Assembly: GCF_030389965.1 (NCBI RefSeq)
Contig: NZ_CP128399.1
Coordinates: 372,001-436,000, forward strand
From: Candidatus Chlorohelix allophototropha
Lineage (GTDB): Bacteria > Chloroflexota > Chloroflexia > Chloroheliales > Chloroheliaceae
Reading direction: 5' to 3'
DNA: 64,000 bases
The notes under the pieces were generated by a model. That model saw only the letters and a list, made by a program, of their open reading frames with translations. It was not told the origin of the DNA and did not search any database. Made by a program: the position numbers and the translations under genes. Below are positions 61,046 to 64,000 of this stretch, one piece after another (within the stretch, counting starts at the first letter, position 1; each line of letters starts with the position of its first letter).

Positions 61046-61597
61046 TTATACCACGAATTTTTCTTTGACTATGCCATAATAACTGCCGCCGAAATGTTGT
61101 AGCGTCTGACCTTCAGGTTGTTCTGGTTTCCAGAAAGTGTCGAATGCTTTTGGATCTGCCCAAACTGTTAAGACCTGCCCTACAAAGAGAGTATGGTCGC
61201 CGAGGGCTACCATTTCCATCAAACCGCATTCGATTGCGCCAAAACACTCCTCAATTAAGGGCGTGTTAACTCGTTTAGGTTCGGCAAGGTTAAACCCGGC
61301 GCGTTGGAATTTATCGGTGTCCTCGCCGCTGCTTGCCCCGCATATTTCGACTTGTCGTGCCATATCCGCTTGAGCAATGTTAAGCACAAATTCTCCTGCT
61401 CGTTTAATCAAGTCGTGGCTATAACGGCGTGGAGAGATGGCTACTCCTATTAATGGAGGTTGCATACTTAACGGTGTCAACCATGCTATCGGTACAATAT
61501 CCATTTTCCCTTTTGCAGCAACCGTTAGCAGACAAACCGGGCTATGTTGGAGCATTCGGGTGGCATAACCTATGTCGATTTCCTGTTTTTTACCCAT
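61046..61597 (-). CDS. flavin reductase-like (FMN-binding split barrel) protein
   Basis: A 183-aa protein of the flavin reductase domain family. It carries the VCLLTVAAKGKMDIVPIAWLTPLSMQPPLIGVAISPRRYSHDLI core, with the SPRRYS motif and the EFVLNIAQ strand, and GDHTLFVGQVLTV near the end. Members bind FMN and reduce flavins with NAD(P)H, often feeding a monooxygenase. ATG 61597 is used, although an upstream start exists. It overlaps the CoA ligase gene by 8 nt, so they are probably coupled. Confidence 0.87.
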   Translation of the reverse strand: MGKKQEIDIGYATRMLQHSPVCLLTVAAKGKMDIVPIAWLTPLSMQPPLIGVAISPRRYSHDLIKRAGEFVLNIAQADMARQVEICGASSGEDTDKFQRAGFNLAEPKRVNTPLIEECFGAIECGLMEMVALGDHTLFVGQVLTVWADPKAFDTFWKPEQPEGQTLQHFGGSYYGIVKEKFVV

Positions 61598-63203
61598 TAA
61601 TTTTGATGAGTTCCTCTCTAAGCTGTACCTTGCGAATCTTTCCACTGCTTGTCATTGGAAAGCTCTCTACAAATCGAATCCTGTCCGGTATTTTGTAATC
61701 CGCGACTTTCTCTTTGATGTATTGGCGCATTTCATCTACATCTGCTTGTACTCCTTCACGCAGTTTGATGCAAGCGCAACTAATTTCACCTAATACCGGA
61801 TCGGGCAAACCCACGATGGCAATTTCCTGCACTTTTTGGTTCTTATAATATAGCTCTTCCACCTCGCGGGGATAAATTTTCAAGCCCCCTCGGTTTATCA
61901 TTTCCTTCTTTCGCCCAACTATCCGCACATTGCCAGCCTCATCCAGAGTAGCCAAATCCCCGGTATAGAACCAACCGTCTCGGTCAACTGCATTGGCAGT
62001 CGCTTCCGGCATATTATAATAGCCCTTCATCAGACCGGGCGTGCGGCAGACCAGTTCCCCAACTGCGCCTATGGGTACTTTATTTTCTTCATCATCCAGA
62101 ATTCTAATTTCCATGCCGGGTAAAGTGCGTCCGACTGTTTCCTCACGTACTTCATTACAATCATTGGCACGAGTGATAGTCAGGCAAGGCGAAGTTTCGG
62201 TTAAACCGTAGGCGCTGAGAATCTCGCAACTCATTTCGGTGCGAATACGCCGGATGATTTCAGCCGGAGCAGGTGCAGCTGCGATTATGCCCGTTCGCAA
62301 AGAGCTAAGATTAAAGCGGCTGAAATTGGGGTTATTTAACTCCAAGATGAACATAGTCGGTACGCCGTGTTTGACGGTAATCTGTTCCGTTTCAACCAAT
62401 AAAAGAGCTTCTTCAGGCTTGTAAATATCCATCAATATCACCGATGCGCCACAGCCTAAAGCTGTAACAATAGTGGGTCCCAAGCCGAAGATGTGAAAGA
62501 ATGGAACACAGCCGAGAAATCGGTCACTTGAAATTACTTCTAGCATTTCCGCCACCGTAAGCGCGTTTTCTACAACGTTGCGATGGGTAAGCATCGCGCC
62601 CTTTGGTATTCCGGTAGTGCCGCTGGTGTACATTATTGCCAGCAAATCCTCGGACGGTTCGATAAGGGCAGGGGCAGAAAGGGCTACTTTTGCGCCTTCA
62701 CCCAAAACCGTTTCCCACGATACCAAACCATGCCCACCTTCCGGTTGACCTACTACCACCGTTAATTGCAGCGCAGGCAATTGGGGCTTTAGCTCTTTCA
62801 ACAAATGCGCGAAATCGAAATCACCAAACTCGGCGCAAGTGACTACAATTTTTGTGCCACTATTGCGTAGCATGTACTCAATTTCAGAAGAACGGTAGCG
62901 CACATTGAGGGGGACTATAATTGCGCCAAGACGTGCCGTAGCCAGATAGGTAATCACAAATTCGAGCCAGTTCGGCAGTATCAACGCCAGTTTATCTCCT
63001 TTCCCAAGCCCATGCGCATGCAAACCTGTTGAAAGGTGCTGTGCCTTCTCGCATACTTGCCGATAGCTTAGCCGGGTATGGTTGAAAACTAATGCTTCTG
63101 CCTCTGGGTGTTTCTTAGCCTGTTGCTCAAAAACTTCCCAAAGACTCAAATGCTTGAGCGGTGAATAATCCACTTTGCCGAATTTTTGCCCGTTAGTTTC
63201 CAT
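61590..63203 (-). CDS. long-chain fatty-acid--CoA ligase-type AMP-binding enzyme
   Basis: A 537-aa acyl-CoA synthetase of the ANL family. Motifs in order are MYTSGTTGIPKGAMLTH (P-loop-like), YGLTETSP, WFYTGDLATLDEAGN and GRKKEMINRGGLKIYPREVEE, then the C-terminal lysine in MTSSGKIRKVQLRE. It activates a carboxylic acid as acyl-AMP and then CoA ester. Chain length is not readable. GGGAGA precedes the ATG. The partner flavin reductase overlaps its end by 8 nt. A zinc alcohol dehydrogenase diverges on the other side. Confidence 0.93.
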   Translation of the reverse strand: METNGQKFGKVDYSPLKHLSLWEVFEQQAKKHPEAEALVFNHTRLSYRQVCEKAQHLSTGLHAHGLGKGDKLALILPNWLEFVITYLATARLGAIIVPLNVRYRSSEIEYMLRNSGTKIVVTCAEFGDFDFAHLLKELKPQLPALQLTVVVGQPEGGHGLVSWETVLGEGAKVALSAPALIEPSEDLLAIMYTSGTTGIPKGAMLTHRNVVENALTVAEMLEVISSDRFLGCVPFFHIFGLGPTIVTALGCGASVILMDIYKPEEALLLVETEQITVKHGVPTMFILELNNPNFSRFNLSSLRTGIIAAAPAPAEIIRRIRTEMSCEILSAYGLTETSPCLTITRANDCNEVREETVGRTLPGMEIRILDDEENKVPIGAVGELVCRTPGLMKGYYNMPEATANAVDRDGWFYTGDLATLDEAGNVRIVGRKKEMINRGGLKIYPREVEELYYKNQKVQEIAIVGLPDPVLGEISCACIKLREGVQADVDEMRQYIKEKVADYKIPDRIRFVESFPMTSSGKIRKVQLREELIKING

Positions 63204-63308
63204 ATGGTTTTCTCCCGGTGGTTTCGTGGTGTCGCATCCAAGTTTGTTTTATAATTATACAACGTAGTGCAGTTTGTGGCTAAAGCTAATACGGGAGGAT
63301 TATTTGCG

Positions 63309-64000
63309 ATGAAAGCTTTATTGTTTGACTATGACGAAAGATTAAAACTAAAAACTGATTATCCTGAACCACAACTTGCACTCGGTGAGGCAATTATAAA
63401 AGTGAGTCGCGCGGGTATTTGTAATACCGATCTTGAGATTACCAGAGGCTATCTGGATTTTCATGGGGTATTGGGGCATGAATTTGTGGGGGTGGTGCAG
63501 GAGGTTAGCACGTCCTCCGAGAAGGATTGGCTTGGAAAGCGCGTGGTTGGCGATATAAACGCCGCTTGCTACCGTTGCGAAACCTGCCTATCCGGTAGGC
63601 ATACCCATTGCCCAAATCGAACCACTCTTGGCATCTTCGGTCGCGATGGCGCATTCGCCGAATACTTGCGCTTACCCGTTGCAAATCTCTTTGTAGTTGC
63701 CGACTCCATTCCCGATGAAATGGCAGTATTTACCGAACCGTTGGCAGCGGCTTGCCAGATTTTATACCAGCTACATGTACGTCCCACTGACAAAGTTGCG
63801 GTAATCGGCGATGGCAAACTCGGCTTGCTGGTAGCGCAGGTATTGCGCCTGAGTGGGGCTGATTTAACTGTGCTAGGTCGCCATTCCGAAAAAGGGCAAA
63901 TTGTGGCTCGTCAGGGGGTGCGCTATATAAAGCCTGAAGAAGGAAAGGACATTCGTGAACAGGTCGGGGGCGAATGTGATTTGGTGGTAGAGTGTACCGG
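63309..64000 (+). CDS. zinc-dependent alcohol dehydrogenase, MDR family (3' truncated by window end)
   Basis: The first 230 codons of a medium-chain dehydrogenase. The catalytic zinc ligands fall in GICNTDLE (C38) and GHEF (about 60), and the structural zinc in CYRCETCLSGRHTHC, with C-x2-C-x2-C-x7-C. A Rossmann motif, VAVIGDGKLGLLVAQ, appears near 180-194 for NAD(P)+. Translation from the ATG at 63309 is uninterrupted to the window edge. It diverges from the CoA ligase gene across about 105 bp and may share a promoter region with it. Confidence 0.9.
   Translation, partial: MKALLFDYDERLKLKTDYPEPQLALGEAIIKVSRAGICNTDLEITRGYLDFHGVLGHEFVGVVQEVSTSSEKDWLGKRVVGDINAACYRCETCLSGRHTHCPNRTTLGIFGRDGAFAEYLRLPVANLFVVADSIPDEMAVFTEPLAAACQILYQLHVRPTDKVAVIGDGKLGLLVAQVLRLSGADLTVLGRHSEKGQIVARQGVRYIKPEEGKDIREQVGGECDLVVECT

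Overview
The window looks like chromosomal DNA from a member of the Chloroflexota, of moderate GC by eye. This rests on the mix of families: a secreted protein with two copies of the WISGAF..QFGYPI..QYFERARFE-type repeat that is common in this phylum, a PASTA-domain Ser/Thr kinase, DUF4388, DUF3090 and DUF2089/DUF4097 proteins, Flp-type pilins, and a cytoplasmic-membrane complex I. Placement below phylum is not attempted. There are no rRNA genes, CRISPR arrays or prophage. One tRNA (Thr-CGT) is present, and the accessory DNA consists of two intact insertion sequences and one transposase relic.

Layout. 0.2-5.1 kb: nuoABCDEF, the first six genes of an NADH:quinone oxidoreductase operon, closed by a terminator after nuoF so that nuoG-N must lie elsewhere. 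5.1-10.2 kb: a lipoprotein, gpmI, an RmlC-like cupin, a small unknown, a membrane protein and uppP. 10.3-15 kb: dnaK behind a structured leader, a dihydrouridine synthase, a biotin ligase and smpB. 15.2-18.2 kb: two tandem Flp pilins with long Thr-rich tails, then an IS4-type element just upstream of gltX. 20-24.3 kb: a CRP-family regulator with a membrane-anchor-like N-terminus, a secreted repeat protein and a GT9 glycosyltransferase. 24.4-26.7 kb: a short-chain dehydrogenase gene split by a second IS4-superfamily element (with a 7-bp target duplication) and also frameshifted in a T8 run. 26.8-38.6 kb: a MoxR/ChlI-type AAA+ ATPase, an M28 lipoprotein peptidase, an MBL hydrolase, DUF4388 plus a DinG-like helicase, gmd, a gluzincin surface protein and tRNA-Thr.

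38.7-43.3 kb is the most unusual region. A PASTA kinase is followed by a TIR-transmembrane-PASTA protein whose last domain and terminator are a copy of the kinase gene's 3' end. The copied non-coding 61 bp are identical, while the copied coding part has diverged. This suggests a cell-envelope-sensing TIR protein assembled by local duplication.

43.3-50.9 kb: a quinone reductase; a four-gene lipid operon (plsC, CDP-alcohol phosphatidyltransferase, cytidylyltransferase, SAM methyltransferase) resembling the E. coli ynb set; and an azlC-azlD-aminotransferase-phzF operon whose first start codon lies in a perfect 12-bp inverted repeat. 51-53.3 kb: a DUF2089 regulator, a DUF4097 protein and a 61-aa protein, preceded by two pairs of AT-rich palindromic boxes with 21-bp spacing within each pair. 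53.3-64 kb: manA; an unknown/HELAH/YbjQ operon; an IS1182-type relic; two receiver-like proteins; an M19 dipeptidase; a class III aminotransferase; a DUF3090 protein; an acyl-CoA ligase with an overlapping flavin reductase; and the start of a zinc alcohol dehydrogenase that runs off the window end.
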